Shown: positions 26,885 to 36,023 of the stretch, one piece after another | Numbering within the stretch: position 1 is the first letter of the stretch | Layout of the letters: each line of letters opens with the position of its first letter | Assembly: GCF_030732865.1 (NCBI RefSeq) | Contig: NZ_JASHKB010000014.1 | Span: 33,686 to 97,685 of the forward strand | DNA from: Roseitalea sp. MMSF_3546 | GTDB taxonomy: Bacteria > Pseudomonadota > Alphaproteobacteria > Rhizobiales > Rhizobiaceae | Direction of reading: 5' to 3' | DNA length: 64,000 bases | Program-made: the position numbers and the translations under genes | The notes under the pieces: generated by a model | What the model saw: only the letters and a program-made list of their open reading frames with translations | What the model was told of the DNA's origin: nothing | Database searches by the model: none

Positions 26885-28801
26885 CTATTTAGTCGCCGGA
26901 TTGGCCGTTCCGCCGGCCAGTTGGCCGGCCCCGCCCGCACTGCCGGCCCCCGGTTCGGCCGGCGCCGCCGCCCCGGGGCTCGCGGCCGCGGCTTCGGTCG
27001 GCGCCGCCGCGCCCTCGCGCTCGCCGTCACGGTCGGCCTCAGGCGTACCCGTTTGACCGTCGCCGGCCGCGACCGGCGCAGCTGCCGTCAGCGCGCACAT
27101 CGCCTGGTGCTGGCTGAGGAAGACCTCGCCCGTCAGGGCTTCGAGGAAGTGGCTGCGCTTGAGCCGGTCCATCACCGGGCCCTTGACCTCGGTGAGGTGA
27201 AAGCGCACACCCAACGCCTCGAGCCGCTCGTTGATCGCCTCCAGCGATTCCAGCGCGCTCATGTCGATGGCGTTCACCGCCGGGCAGGCCAGGACCACGT
27301 GCTCGATCTCGGGATGATCGGCCACCATTTCGTACAGCCGGTCCTCGAGATAGCGCGCATTGGCGAAATACAGGCTCTCGTCGACGCGCAATTGCAGCAC
27401 GCGCGGATCGGTGATCACTTCATGGCGTCTGATGTTGCGGTAGTGCTCGGTGCCCGGCACCTGGCCGATGATCGCCATGTGCGGCTTGGAGGTCTTGTAC
27501 AGATGGATCAGCACCGACAGCAGCACGCCGGCGGTCACGCCCGCCTCCACGCCGACGATCAGCGTGACCGCGACGGTCGCGGTGACGGCGGTGAAATCGG
27601 CCTTCGAGTAGATCCAGGCGTCCTTGAAGATCGAGAAGTTCACCAGACTCAGCACGGCGACGATGATCGTCGCGGCCAGCGTCGCCTGCGGCAGGAAGGC
27701 GATCAGCGGGGTGATCGTCAGCGATGCGGCGGCAAGGCCGATCGCGGTGAAGGCGCCGGCCGCCGGGGTGCGCGCGCCCGCGTCGAAATTGACCACCGAT
27801 CGGGCGAACCCGCCGGTGACCGGATAGCCGCCGGTGAAGCCCGCGCCCATATTGGCCATGCCCAGCCCGATCAGCTCCTGGTCGGGGTCGATGCGCTGGC
27901 GGCGCTTGGCGGCCAGCGTCTGGGCGACCGACACCGATTCAACGAAGCCGATGATCGAGATCAGCGCCGCCGAGCCGACCAGCGCCAGCCACAGATCGGG
28001 CGAAAAGGACGGCGCGGTCAGCGGCGGCAGGCCGCGCGGCACCTCGCCGACGAGCCTGACGCCGGCCTCGCCCAGATCGAGCGACCAGGCGGCAAGAGCG
28101 GTGATCGCGACGGCGAAGACCGGCCCGGTGCGCGCCAGATGGCCGGCAAGCCGTTCGCCGATGCCGATGCGGACCAGCAGCGGCTTCAGCCCGCCGCGCA
28201 CCCAGAACAGGAAGCCGGTCGCGCCGACCCCGATGATGACGGTGGCAAGGCTGGCGCTGCCCAGATCGGCGATCAGGCTCGACAGGATCACCGGCAGGGT
28301 GTGGCCGTGCGCATCGACGCCCAGGATATGCTTGAGCTGGCTCGCCGCGATCAGAATGCCCGAGGCGGTGATGAACCCGGCGATCACCGGGTGGGACAGG
28401 AAATTGGCGATGAAGCCCAGCCGCAGCAGACCCATCGCCATCAGCATGGCGCCCGACAGGAAGGCGAGCGTCAGCGCGGCGACGACATAGTCCGAACTGC
28501 CCGGCTCGGCGATGCGGCCGACCGCGGCCGCCGTCATCAGCGAGACGACGGCGACCGGCCCGACCGCCAGCGCCCGCGACGTGCCGAACAGCGCATAAAG
28601 GATGATCGGCACGATCGAGGCGTAAAGGCCCGCTTCGGGCGGCAGGCCCGCCAGAAGCGCGTAGGCCAGCGATTGCGGGATCAGCATGATGGTGACGATC
28701 ACCGCGGCGACGAGGTCGCCGGTCAGGGTCTCGCCATCGTAGCCCCGGCCCCAGTCGAGGACCGGCAAGTACCGCCTTGCCGAAAGTGCCGGCTTGCTCA
28801 T
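26885..28801 (-). CDS. SulP family inorganic anion transporter with STAS domain
   Basis: The 638-residue protein belongs to the SulP/SLC26 group that moves sulfate, bicarbonate or related anions. A short cytoplasmic start leads to the signature region LIPQSLAYALLAGLPPEAGLY and about 12-14 membrane spans (30-440). A cytoplasmic STAS domain follows (about 450-560, VVLACPAVNAIDMSALESLE). The last roughly 70 residues are a Gly/Ala/Pro/Glu-rich tail not typical of the family. It is the last gene of the BigR-controlled operon, 40 bases after the persulfide dioxygenase-like gene, so removal of sulfite or sulfate made by sulfide oxidation is a reasonable inferred role. Confidence 0.9.
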   Translation of the reverse strand: MSKPALSARRYLPVLDWGRGYDGETLTGDLVAAVIVTIMLIPQSLAYALLAGLPPEAGLYASIVPIILYALFGTSRALAVGPVAVVSLMTAAAVGRIAEPGSSDYVVAALTLAFLSGAMLMAMGLLRLGFIANFLSHPVIAGFITASGILIAASQLKHILGVDAHGHTLPVILSSLIADLGSASLATVIIGVGATGFLFWVRGGLKPLLVRIGIGERLAGHLARTGPVFAVAITALAAWSLDLGEAGVRLVGEVPRGLPPLTAPSFSPDLWLALVGSAALISIIGFVESVSVAQTLAAKRRQRIDPDQELIGLGMANMGAGFTGGYPVTGGFARSVVNFDAGARTPAAGAFTAIGLAAASLTITPLIAFLPQATLAATIIVAVLSLVNFSIFKDAWIYSKADFTAVTATVAVTLIVGVEAGVTAGVLLSVLIHLYKTSKPHMAIIGQVPGTEHYRNIRRHEVITDPRVLQLRVDESLYFANARYLEDRLYEMVADHPEIEHVVLACPAVNAIDMSALESLEAINERLEALGVRFHLTEVKGPVMDRLKRSHFLEALTGEVFLSQHQAMCALTAAAPVAAGDGQTGTPEADRDGEREGAAAPTEAAAASPGAAAPAEPGAGSAGGAGQLAGGTANPATK

Positions 28802-28841
28802 CGCTTCTGGCCTTCTTCTTGTTGTTGGTTGTCGCGACCGA

Positions 28842-29726
28842 TCAGAGCTTGTTGAGCGGCACTTTCAGGGTCGGATTGCCGTCCTGGTCGCACGGCACCT
28901 CGCCGGCGCGCATGTTCACCTGTAGCGACGGGATGATCAGCTTGGGCATATCCAGGGTCGCATCGCGCTCGGTACGCATCTTGACGAACTCCTCGCGGCT
29001 CTTGCCCTGGCCGACATGGATGTTGTGGGTCTTCTCGTCGCCCACCGTCGTTTCCCATTTGATGTCGCGACCGTTCGGCCCGTAGTCATGGCACATGAAC
29101 AGGCGCGTCTCGTCCGGAAGCGCGAGCACCCGCTGGATCGAATCGAACAGCGTCGCCGCGTCCCCGCCGGGGAAGTCGGCGCGCGCCGAACCGCCGTCTG
29201 GCATGAACAGCGTGTCGCCGACGAAGGCGGCATCGCCGATCACATGGGTCTGGCAGGCCGGCGTGTGGCCGGGCGTTGCGATCACATGGGCGGTCATCGC
29301 GCCGACCGTGTAGCTGTCGCCGTCCTTGAACAGCCGGTCGAACTGGCTGCCGTCGCGCTGGAACTCGGTGCCTTCGTTGAACACCTTGCCGAACGTGTCC
29401 TGCACGACGGTGATCTTCTCGCCGATGCCGGTCTTGCCGCCGAGCTTTTCCTGAAGATAGGGGGCCGCCGACAGGTGGTCGGCATGGACATGGGTCTCGA
29501 CGATCCACTCGACCTTCAGATCATGCTTGTTGATGTAGTCGATGATCCGGTCGGCGCTTTCATAGGACAGCCGGCCGGCCGCATAGTCGATGTCGAGGAC
29601 CGAATCGACGATTGCGCAGGCATTCGAGCCCGGATCCTTGACGACGTATGAGATCGTGTTGGTCTGCGGGTCGAAGAAGGCCTCGACCTCCGGCTTGACG
29701 TTCAGGTCTGCGATGTGAGCGTTCAT
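28842..29726 (-). CDS. Metallo-beta-lactamase fold persulfide dioxygenase-like protein (Blh type)
   Basis: The 294-residue protein matches the ETHE1/Blh group, iron-dependent dioxygenases that oxidise glutathione persulfide to sulfite. The metal motif THVHADH is at 79-85 (His79, His81, Asp83, His84), with TPGHTPACQTHVIGDAAFVGDTLF and MCHDYGPNGR supplying the later His and Asp ligands. The extended C-terminus (KMRTERDATLDMPKLIIPSLQVN) is typical of the rhizobial and Xylella Blh proteins of the bigR operon. It sits between the YeeE/YedE pair and the SulP gene. Function follows from family and context; it was not tested against relatives. Confidence 0.88.
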   Translation of the reverse strand: MNAHIADLNVKPEVEAFFDPQTNTISYVVKDPGSNACAIVDSVLDIDYAAGRLSYESADRIIDYINKHDLKVEWIVETHVHADHLSAAPYLQEKLGGKTGIGEKITVVQDTFGKVFNEGTEFQRDGSQFDRLFKDGDSYTVGAMTAHVIATPGHTPACQTHVIGDAAFVGDTLFMPDGGSARADFPGGDAATLFDSIQRVLALPDETRLFMCHDYGPNGRDIKWETTVGDEKTHNIHVGQGKSREEFVKMRTERDATLDMPKLIIPSLQVNMRAGEVPCDQDGNPTLKVPLNKL

Positions 29727-29756
29727 GACAAGTCTCCTTTTGCGGTCCGGCGTAAC

Positions 29757-30194
29757 TCAGGCCGAGACCGTCTTCTTGAACGGATTGGCACGGGCGAAGC
29801 GGGCGAGCACGATGCCCGCGGCCATGGAAACAACGAAGATCGGTACGGCCGGTTCGCCGATGCCGAGCGCGGGGATCGCCCCGCCCGGGCAGAACCCGGA
29901 AATGCCCCAGCCTACGCCGAACAGCGCCGAACCGCCGATCAGCCTGGCATCGAGATCGGTGCGCGTGGGCAGCGAGTAGCTCTTTTCGAACAGCGGCCGG
30001 GCGCGTGCGCCAAAGACGATGCGATAGCCGATCGCGGTGGTCACCAGCGCCCCTCCCATCACGAAGATCAGGCTCGGATCCCAGTTGCCGGCGATGTCGA
30101 AGAAGTTGAGCACCTTGGCCGGGTTGGCCATGCCCGAAAGGGCGATGCCGATGCCGAAGATGGCGCCGATGACGAGTGCGGAAACGATGCGCAT
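29757..30194 (-). CDS. YeeE/YedE family (DUF6691) membrane protein
   Basis: The start at 30194 gives MRIVSALVIGAIFGIGIALSGMANPAKVLNFF and a 145-residue protein with four hydrophobic segments. GMANPAKV near the start and FGVGWGISGFCPGGAIPAL (about 92-110) are the paired half-repeat motifs of YeeE/YedE sulfur-compound channels; the Cys in GFCPGG is expected to contact the substrate. It begins two bases after the stop of the other YeeE gene, and the two short proteins together equal one full-length channel. They probably move thiosulfate or a related sulfur species under BigR control. Confidence 0.9.
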   Translation of the reverse strand: MRIVSALVIGAIFGIGIALSGMANPAKVLNFFDIAGNWDPSLIFVMGGALVTTAIGYRIVFGARARPLFEKSYSLPTRTDLDARLIGGSALFGVGWGISGFCPGGAIPALGIGEPAVPIFVVSMAAGIVLARFARANPFKKTVSA

Positions 30195-30196
30195 GG

Positions 30197-30628
30197 CTAC
30201 ACCCCCACCGACAGGACGTGACGCATGATATAGACGGTGATGCCGGTGGTCACCATGAAGGTGACGGTGGCGACGATCGAGCGCTTGGAGATGCGCGCCA
30301 TGCCGCACACGCCGTGGCCGCTGGTGCAGCCCGAGCCGATCGAGGCGCCGGCGCCGACGATCAGCCCGCCGACGACCATCGCCCAGACCGGCACCGGCAC
30401 GGCGAAATCGATGGCACCGCCGGCCAGCAGGAACGCCGCCGGCGCGATGATCGCACCGGCCAGAAACGCCGCGCGCCACTGCCAATCATCGCCGACCGGC
30501 GGCAGCACGCCGCCGAAAATGCCGGTCATGCCGGCGATGCGGCCATGAAAGGCCATCAGCAGCACGGCCGCAAGACCGATCAGCGCGCCGCCGAAAAGCG
30601 ACATCCATGGGGTGAATTCGGTGATCAT
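30197..30628 (-). CDS. YeeE/YedE family membrane protein
   Basis: This is the first gene of the BigR-controlled operon, with 143 residues. Four hydrophobic segments are visible, with HGRIAGMTGIFGG near 28 and GAGASIGSGCTSGHGVCGMARISKRS near 93-118; the two Cys in GCTSGHGVCG are the hallmark of the N-terminal half of YeeE/YedE channels. It pairs with the next gene to form a split channel. The start overlaps nothing; the divergent bigR gene begins 125 bases away with the shared operator between. Confidence 0.9.
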   Translation of the reverse strand: MITEFTPWMSLFGGALIGLAAVLLMAFHGRIAGMTGIFGGVLPPVGDDWQWRAAFLAGAIIAPAAFLLAGGAIDFAVPVPVWAMVVGGLIVGAGASIGSGCTSGHGVCGMARISKRSIVATVTFMVTTGITVYIMRHVLSVGV

Positions 30629-30692
30629 GAGCCCTTTCCTTGATCCCTGACAATGTTCGGGAGCCCCTGAGCCCCCATTTTCGGCGCAAGCC

Positions 30693-30741
30693 TTGCGCCT
30701 CCGGAAGCCGGAAGTTATATTCCTGAAATCGAATATTCAAG
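30693..30741. promoter_or_regulatory. Face-to-face promoters and BigR operator candidate
   Basis: For bigR, TTGCGC (30693-30698) and TATATT (30716-30721) are 17 bases apart. For the operon, reverse-strand CTTGAA (30741-30736) and TATAAC (30719-30714) are 16 apart. An inverted repeat, ATATTC (30717-30722) with GAATAT (30731-30736), overlaps both -10 regions and is the likely BigR binding site, so one bound dimer could shut off both directions. A perfect eight-base inverted repeat (30683-30699) lies beside it. Confidence 0.6.
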
Positions 30742-30753
30742 AGGGCTCATATA

Positions 30754-31098
30754 ATGAATATCGCGGACCTCGAACCGCGCATTGCCGAGGCCGCCCGGCT
30801 GATGGAAATGCTGTCCCAGCCGGTGCGGTTGCGGATCCTGTGCGCGCTGTCGGAACGCAAATGGAGCGTGGTCAAGCTGGCCGAGGCGGTGAACCTGTCG
30901 CAGCCGGCCATGTCGCACCATCTGCGCAAGTTGCGGGAGGCCGGTCTGGTCAAGACCGAGCGCGACGCGCAGACGATCTACTATTCGCTCGACGGCAGGG
31001 AAGTCGCCGCCGTGCTCGCCGTGCTGCAGGACCTTTACTGCCCGGGCGACATGAAGCGCGTCGCCCAGGCCGCCGATGCGGCCTCCGAACGGGACTGA
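30754..31098 (+). CDS. bigR: ArsR family persulfide-sensing repressor BigR
   Basis: This 114-residue winged-helix repressor has the ArsR pattern LSQPVRLRILCALSERKWSVVKLAEAVNLSQPAMSHHLRKLREAGLV. Only two Cys are present, Cys30 and Cys96 (DLYCPGD), 66 residues apart. This is the same spacing as the redox pair Cys42/Cys108 of Xylella BigR, whose persulfide-driven disulfide or polysulfide link releases DNA. The gene faces away from the yeeE-yeeE-blh-sulP operon, which it presumably represses, and a GAGGG ribosome site precedes the ATG. Its own -10 overlaps the operator, implying self-repression. Confidence 0.93.
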   Translation: MNIADLEPRIAEAARLMEMLSQPVRLRILCALSERKWSVVKLAEAVNLSQPAMSHHLRKLREAGLVKTERDAQTIYYSLDGREVAAVLAVLQDLYCPGDMKRVAQAADAASERD

Positions 31099-31132
31099 TC
31101 GCGCCCGCGCCGCCGCGTGCGGCCCGGCCGGC

Positions 31133-32296
31133 TCACCGCGCCGGGTTCATCTCGGCCAGCCGAGCCCAGTAGCTGATGCCCAGCGCAATGATCTCGTCGT
31201 TGAAGTCGTAGGCCGGGTGGTGTAGCCCGGCGCTGTCGCCATTGCCGATCAGGATCATCGCGCCCGGCCGCGCATTGAGCATGTAGGCGAAGTCCTCCCC
31301 GCCCATGATCGGCGGCAGCTTCGTGCCCACCGCCGCCTCGCCGCTGATCGCCCGCGCCGCCTCGATGCTGACATCGGTTTCGTCGGGATGGTTGACCATG
31401 ACCGGATAGCCCGGCCGCCAGGTGAGCCGGGCCGTCGCGCCCATCGCCTGGCAGACATGGTCGGCGATGGCGCGCATGCGCTGCTCGGCCATGGACCGCG
31501 CCTCGGGTGCGAGCGTGCGCACCGTGCCGCTGATCTCGGCGCTCGCCGGGATCACGTTGTGCGCATTGCCGGCGTGGAACTGGGTCACCGAGACGACCAC
31601 CGGCGCGCCCGGATCCGTGTTGCGCGAGGCGATGGTCTGAAACGCGCTCACCAGCTGCGCCCCCGCGACGATCGGGTCGACGCAGTTGTGCGGCATCGCC
31701 GCATGGCCGCCCTTGCCCTCGATCGTGATCCGGAACTCGTCGGTCGCGGCGAATGCCGGGCCGGCATGGGTGGCGAAACTGCCGACCGGCATGCCGGGCA
31801 TGTTGTGCATGCCATAGACCCGGTCGATCCCGAAGCGCTCCATCATGCCGTCCTTGACCATGGCGTCGCCGCCGCCGCCACCCTCCTCGGCCGGCTGGAA
31901 GATGACCGCCACGGTGCCGGCGAAATTGCGTGTTTCGGCGAGATACTTCGCCGCGCCCAGCAGCATGGCCGTGTGCCCGTCATGGCCGCAGGCATGCATC
32001 TTGCCTGAAACGGTCGACTTGTAGGGCACGTCGGTCGCCTCGGTGATCGGCAGCGCGTCCATGTCGGCACGCAGGCCGATCGTCTCGCCCGCCCCCCTGC
32101 TGCCCTTGATCACGCCGACCACGCCGGTGCGGCCGATGCCGGTGACCACCTCGTCGCATCCGAACTGACCGAGGTGCTCGGCCACGAAGGCGGCGGTCTC
32201 GTTCACGTCGTACAGCAGTTCGGGATGGGCATGCAGATGCCGGCGCCACCCCGTGACCTCTTCCTGCAACTCCGCCGCACGATTGAGCACCGCCAT
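31133..32296 (-). CDS. M20 family amidohydrolase (hippurate hydrolase-like)
   Basis: This 387-residue zinc peptidase/amidohydrolase belongs to the M20D group that hydrolyses N-acyl amino acids such as hippurate or acetylated amino acids. The metal-binding stretch KMHACGHDGHTAML (about 99-112) has Cys103 as the metal-ligand Cys of M20D enzymes and His105. It also shows GLRADMDALPI, QPAEEGGGGGDAMVKDG with the general-base Glu, and MGGEDFAYML near the C-terminus. A dimerisation domain covers about 180-290. It converges with bigR (34 bases between stops) and is not part of that operon. The substrate is uncertain. Confidence 0.92.
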   Translation of the reverse strand: MAVLNRAAELQEEVTGWRRHLHAHPELLYDVNETAAFVAEHLGQFGCDEVVTGIGRTGVVGVIKGSRGAGETIGLRADMDALPITEATDVPYKSTVSGKMHACGHDGHTAMLLGAAKYLAETRNFAGTVAVIFQPAEEGGGGGDAMVKDGMMERFGIDRVYGMHNMPGMPVGSFATHAGPAFAATDEFRITIEGKGGHAAMPHNCVDPIVAGAQLVSAFQTIASRNTDPGAPVVVSVTQFHAGNAHNVIPASAEISGTVRTLAPEARSMAEQRMRAIADHVCQAMGATARLTWRPGYPVMVNHPDETDVSIEAARAISGEAAVGTKLPPIMGGEDFAYMLNARPGAMILIGNGDSAGLHHPAYDFNDEIIALGISYWARLAEMNPAR

Positions 32297-32461
32297 GAAA
32301 CGTCCCCTTTTTCATCAGATCTCTGCGACGCCGAGGATTGATGCCCGCGCCGATGCGCGCCACAATGCAATACGCACAATGAGTTGTCACGTGCCGCCCG
32401 CGCCGTGCGGCGCGTTGTCGGTGCGCAACCCGATGCGGCAAGAAACGGGCGGGGGAAACGC

Positions 32462-33643
32462 ATGCTGCCGAAACGATGGGCCAATGCCGTATGTGCGCTT
32501 GCGCTTGCCGTCATGGCGATGCCGGCGAGCGTGGCGGCCGGACCGGCCATAGTGATCGAGGCCGATTCGGGCCGCGTGCTGCACCATGAGCAGGCATTCG
32601 AGCTGTGGAGCCCGGCCTCGCTGACCAAGCTGATGACGGCCTATGTCACCTTCCGCGCCATCGAGGCGGGCGAACTGGACATGCGCGCACCGGTGGTCAT
32701 GAGCGCCAACGCGGCCGCCAACCCGCCCAGCAAGATGGGCTATCGCGTCGGCGCATCGATGACCGTCGACAACGCGCTCAAGATGGTCATCATCAGGTCG
32801 GCCAACGATGTCGCAGTCGCACTCGGCGAGGCGGTGGCCGGCAGCGAAGCCGCCTTCGTCGCGCGCATGAACGCCCAGGCCGAACGGCTCGGCATGACCG
32901 ACACCAATTTCGTCAACCCGCATGGCCTGCACGACCCCGACCAGTATTCGACGGCGCGCGACTTCGCCATTCTGGCGCGCGCCATCCGCACCCAATACCC
33001 CGAACATGCGCGCTATTTCGCCGCCGAGGCGATCCGCACCGGCGACCGCGTGACGGCCTCCTACAATCTGCTGCTGGGTCGCTTCGAAGGCGCCGACGGC
33101 ATGAAGACCGGCTTTGTCTGCGCGTCGGGCTTCAATCTTGCCGCCTCGGCGACGCGCGACGGCCGGACGCTGATCTCGGTCGTCATGGGCACCGCGAGCC
33201 AGAAGGAGCGTGCCGAGGTCAGCGCGCGCCTGCTCGAACAGGGCTTTGCCGCGCCCGCCCCGGCCGACGCGCCGACGCTGGCCAGCCTGTCCGGGCCGCC
33301 CGATGCGGACGGCAGGCCCGCCGATCTGCGCGACACGGTGTGCACGGCCGAGGCGCGCGCCGCCCGCTGGGACGGCCGGACCATCGAGGGTTACATCGCC
33401 TTCGACACGCCCCTCATCAAGGAACTGACGCGTGAGCCGGTGGCCGTCGCGGCCGGGCTCGGCGGCGCCACCGGCCAGAGCCGGGCCGGCTTCGTCCTGG
33501 CCGGCACCGTGGTCACCGAACTGCCGCTGCCGAAATTGCGCCCCGAACGCGAAGCCGTCGCCGACCAGGCCGATCTCGACCGCTACCGGCTGCGGCCGGG
33601 CTTTGAGGTGCCCGTGCCCCGGCCCCGCCCGGAAAGCGGCTGA
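32462..33643 (+). CDS. D-alanyl-D-alanine carboxypeptidase (PBP5/6, S11 family)
   Basis: This periplasmic enzyme trims the terminal D-Ala of peptidoglycan pentapeptides. The ATG at 32462, preceded by GGGGGA, gives 393 residues with a signal peptide ending near PASVAAG (about residue 26). The three active-site motifs are present: SLTK (53-56, nucleophile Ser53), SAN (113-115) and KTG (215-217). The C-terminal region beyond about 265 is an Ala/Pro-rich linker and a beta-rich domain ending in VPVPRPRPESG. No membrane-anchoring amphipathic helix is obvious at the end, so attachment is unclear. Confidence 0.93.
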   Translation: MLPKRWANAVCALALAVMAMPASVAAGPAIVIEADSGRVLHHEQAFELWSPASLTKLMTAYVTFRAIEAGELDMRAPVVMSANAAANPPSKMGYRVGASMTVDNALKMVIIRSANDVAVALGEAVAGSEAAFVARMNAQAERLGMTDTNFVNPHGLHDPDQYSTARDFAILARAIRTQYPEHARYFAAEAIRTGDRVTASYNLLLGRFEGADGMKTGFVCASGFNLAASATRDGRTLISVVMGTASQKERAEVSARLLEQGFAAPAPADAPTLASLSGPPDADGRPADLRDTVCTAEARAARWDGRTIEGYIAFDTPLIKELTREPVAVAAGLGGATGQSRAGFVLAGTVVTELPLPKLRPEREAVADQADLDRYRLRPGFEVPVPRPRPESG

Positions 33644-33650
33644 CGCAGGT

Positions 33651-33896
33651 CTACGCGCCGCGCGCGATCAGGAAGCGGTGCCCGTCTTCGGTCGCCTCCG
33701 TGGCAAGCAGCGCGTGGCCCTTCTCCCGGCAGAAATTGGGAATGTCGATCACGGCGAGCGGATCGGTGGTGCGCACCCACAACCGCTCGCCGGAGGCCAT
33801 CGATTTCAGGCGCTTTTGCGTCTTCAGCACGGGCAGCGGGCAGTTGAGCCCGCGCAGATCGTACTCCGCGACATCGGACAAAAGGGCCGCGCTCAC
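33651..33896 (-). CDS. TusA/SirA/YeeD family sulfur carrier protein
   Basis: This 81-residue protein has the family's conserved YDLRGLNCPLPVLKTQKRL, with the sulfur-accepting Cys19 in CPxP. A second Cys in DIPNFCREKGH is not conserved in TusA. Family members pass persulfide sulfur for tRNA thiolation or other sulfur routes. The GTG start overlaps the stop of the upstream lipoprotein gene (GTGA, 33893-33896), so it is translationally coupled to it. It is about 3 kb from the BigR operon and on a different transcript. Confidence 0.88.
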   Translation of the reverse strand: MSAALLSDVAEYDLRGLNCPLPVLKTQKRLKSMASGERLWVRTTDPLAVIDIPNFCREKGHALLATEATEDGHRFLIARGA

Positions 33897-34942
33897 TGGC
33901 CGAGCAACGGCGGTCGCGCCACCGGAACCGGCGCAAGGGACAGCGCATCGGCGCTGGCATCGCCGGAAATGGATGACACCGCCTCGACCGATGTCATGGG
34001 CGGCATGGCAGGCGTGGCAAATGGCGCCGCCATGGCGGCGAGTTCGGCGAACGGGCGCGGCGAGCGCCCCTCCTTCCGCGCCACGATCGCTTCGAACGCG
34101 ACGGCCTCGTCGCGGCGCAGCGCGTTATAGGCCAGTTCCAGCGAACGCGGCATCGAGGTCGGCGGGCACTGGGCGACCGGGTCGAAGGCGCCCTCGCCCT
34201 CGATCTTGCGATTGAAGACATAGCGCCGTTCGCACACATCGACCTTGGGCGGCACCTTGGTCAGTTCGAACTGGTCATAGCCCGACTTGAGCATTGTCCA
34301 GTACTCGAAATGCGGGCTGTGGCGATGCTTGGCCATGTTTTCGGCCGTCATGCGGAACGGAAACGCCTGCACCTGGAACGCATCCTGCTGGCCGCCGCGC
34401 AGCGCATCGCGCGCAAAGGCATAGATCTCGGTGACGTAATCGTCGGTCATGGCGTAGCAGCCGCGCGAGGAGCAGTCGCCGTGCACCATCAGGTTCGAAC
34501 CGGTGCGCCCATGCGCCCGGTCATAGGCGTTCGGAAAGCCCAGATTGAACGACAGGTGGTAGTCCGAATTGGGATTGAGAAGCCCGCGATGGACGAAATA
34601 GAACCCCTCCGGCGACTGCCGGTCGCCCTCGGCGAATTTCGGGCCCTTCTCGCCCGAGAACTCGCAAATGTCATAGCTCTTGACGAGCGCGTAGCGGCCA
34701 TTGGGCTTTTGCTTGAAGACCTCAAGGACCGCCTCTTCCTTGAAGATGCGCATCATGATGGGCGAGGCCTTGGTCATGCCCATCGAATCCATGGTCGCGA
34801 CCACATCGCGCGGCAGCGGCTCCTCGGCGGCGAGGTCGAAGATGTCGCTGGCCTGGCAGCCGGCGAGGGCGATGGCCGCCGAAAGGGCGAGAGCCGAGAG
34901 CGCGGAGCGCATGCGCATGCGGAAAATCCCAATGCTCGTCAC
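33893..34942 (-). CDS. L,D-transpeptidase (YkuD/ErfK) family lipoprotein
   Basis: This 349-residue exported protein has a signal peptide ending in the lipobox LAGC (Cys29), so it is likely anchored to a membrane as a lipoprotein. The catalytic region shows His154 and Gly155 followed by SRGC with the nucleophile Cys162 (MVHGDCSSRGCYAMTD), the core YkuD signature. Such enzymes make 3-3 peptidoglycan cross-links or attach proteins to the wall. The last roughly 75 residues are Ala/Pro/Ser-rich and probably disordered. Its stop overlaps the start of the TusA-like gene. Several in-frame Met codons precede the hydrophobic core; the first is used here. Confidence 0.9.
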   Translation of the reverse strand: MTSIGIFRMRMRSALSALALSAAIALAGCQASDIFDLAAEEPLPRDVVATMDSMGMTKASPIMMRIFKEEAVLEVFKQKPNGRYALVKSYDICEFSGEKGPKFAEGDRQSPEGFYFVHRGLLNPNSDYHLSFNLGFPNAYDRAHGRTGSNLMVHGDCSSRGCYAMTDDYVTEIYAFARDALRGGQQDAFQVQAFPFRMTAENMAKHRHSPHFEYWTMLKSGYDQFELTKVPPKVDVCERRYVFNRKIEGEGAFDPVAQCPPTSMPRSLELAYNALRRDEAVAFEAIVARKEGRSPRPFAELAAMAAPFATPAMPPMTSVEAVSSISGDASADALSLAPVPVARPPLLGQ

Positions 34943-35066
34943 AGGAGCATGTCTTATAGTTGATGAATTGCTAACTCAAGGTTTCCAAGCGGGCATCGCG
35001 CGCGCCGGACGCGCGCGCTCTTCGCAGGCGCGGCCCGACGCAAGATGCAGCGAACACCGGTTCGGC

Positions 35067-36023
35067 CTACAGATCGCGACCGATGGCCAGGAACTTGTCC
35101 CGCCTTGCCTTTTTCAGCCCGTCCGCGTCCTGGTCGGCAAGCGCCTTCATCGCTTTTGAGACATAGGTATCGGTTTCGGCCATCACCGCGGGATAGTCGC
35201 GATGGGCGCCGCCGAGCGGTTCGGGCACGATCCCGTCGATCACTTTCATGTCGAGCAGGTCTTGCGCCGTGATCTTCATCGCTGTCGCCACATCCTTGGC
35301 CCGCGCCGCATCGCGCCACAGGATCGAGGCGCCCGCCTCCGGCGAGATCACCGAATAGATGGCGTGTTCGAGCATGTAGACCTTGTTGGCGGTGGCGATG
35401 GCGATGGCGCCGCCCGAACCGCCCTCGCCGATGATCACCGAGATGATCGGCACGCGCAGTTCGAGGCATGTCTCGGTCGACCGGGCGATCGCCTCGGCCT
35501 GGCCGCGCTCTTCGGCGCCGATGCCCGGATAGGCGCCGGCCGTGTCCACCAGCGTGATCACCGGCAGGCCGAACCGGTCGGCCAGTTCCATGATCCGCAC
35601 TGCCTTTCGGTAGCCCTCCGGCCGGGCCATGCCGAAATTGTGCGCAAGGCGCGACTTGGTGTCCGAGCCCTTCTCCTGGCCGATGACGGCGACCGGCGCG
35701 CCGTGATAGCGCGCAAAACCGGCCATGATGGCGCGGTCCTCGGCATATTTGCGATCGCCGGCCAGCGGCGTGAACTCGGTGAACAGCGCATCGACATAAT
35801 CGGTGCAGTGCGGCCTGTCGGGATGGCGCGCCACCAGCGCCTTCTGCCAGGGCGTCAGCTTGCGATAGGCTTCCACGAGCGCTTCGTGCGAGCGCTTTTC
35901 CAGCCGTGCGATCTCGTCGGCGACATCGACGGCCCCCTCGCCGCTTTCGGCCAGCTTCTTGAGCTCCAGGATCTGCCCTTCCAGATCCGCGATCGGCTTT
36001 TCGAACTCGAGATAGCTGTACAT
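35067..36023 (-). CDS. accA: Acetyl-CoA carboxylase carboxyltransferase subunit alpha
   Basis: AccA forms, with AccD, the carboxyltransferase that moves carboxyl from biotin on AccB to acetyl-CoA, making malonyl-CoA for fatty-acid synthesis. The start at 36023 gives [18 protein letters not shown], the standard N-terminus, and 318 residues; the open frame upstream is not family-like. Conserved stretches include [15 protein letters not shown], the [27 protein letters not shown] region, [19 protein letters not shown] and [13 protein letters not shown]. It follows xerD on the same strand after 90 bases. Confidence 0.96.
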   Translation of the reverse strand: MYSYLEFEKPIADLEGQILELKKLAESGEGAVDVADEIARLEKRSHEALVEAYRKLTPWQKALVARHPDRPHCTDYVDALFTEFTPLAGDRKYAEDRAIMAGFARYHGAPVAVIGQEKGSDTKSRLAHNFGMARPEGYRKAVRIMELADRFGLPVITLVDTAGAYPGIGAEERGQAEAIARSTETCLELRVPIISVIIGEGGSGGAIAIATANKVYMLEHAIYSVISPEAGASILWRDAARAKDVATAMKITAQDLLDMKVIDGIVPEPLGGAHRDYPAVMAETDTYVSKAMKALADQDADGLKKARRDKFLAIGRDL

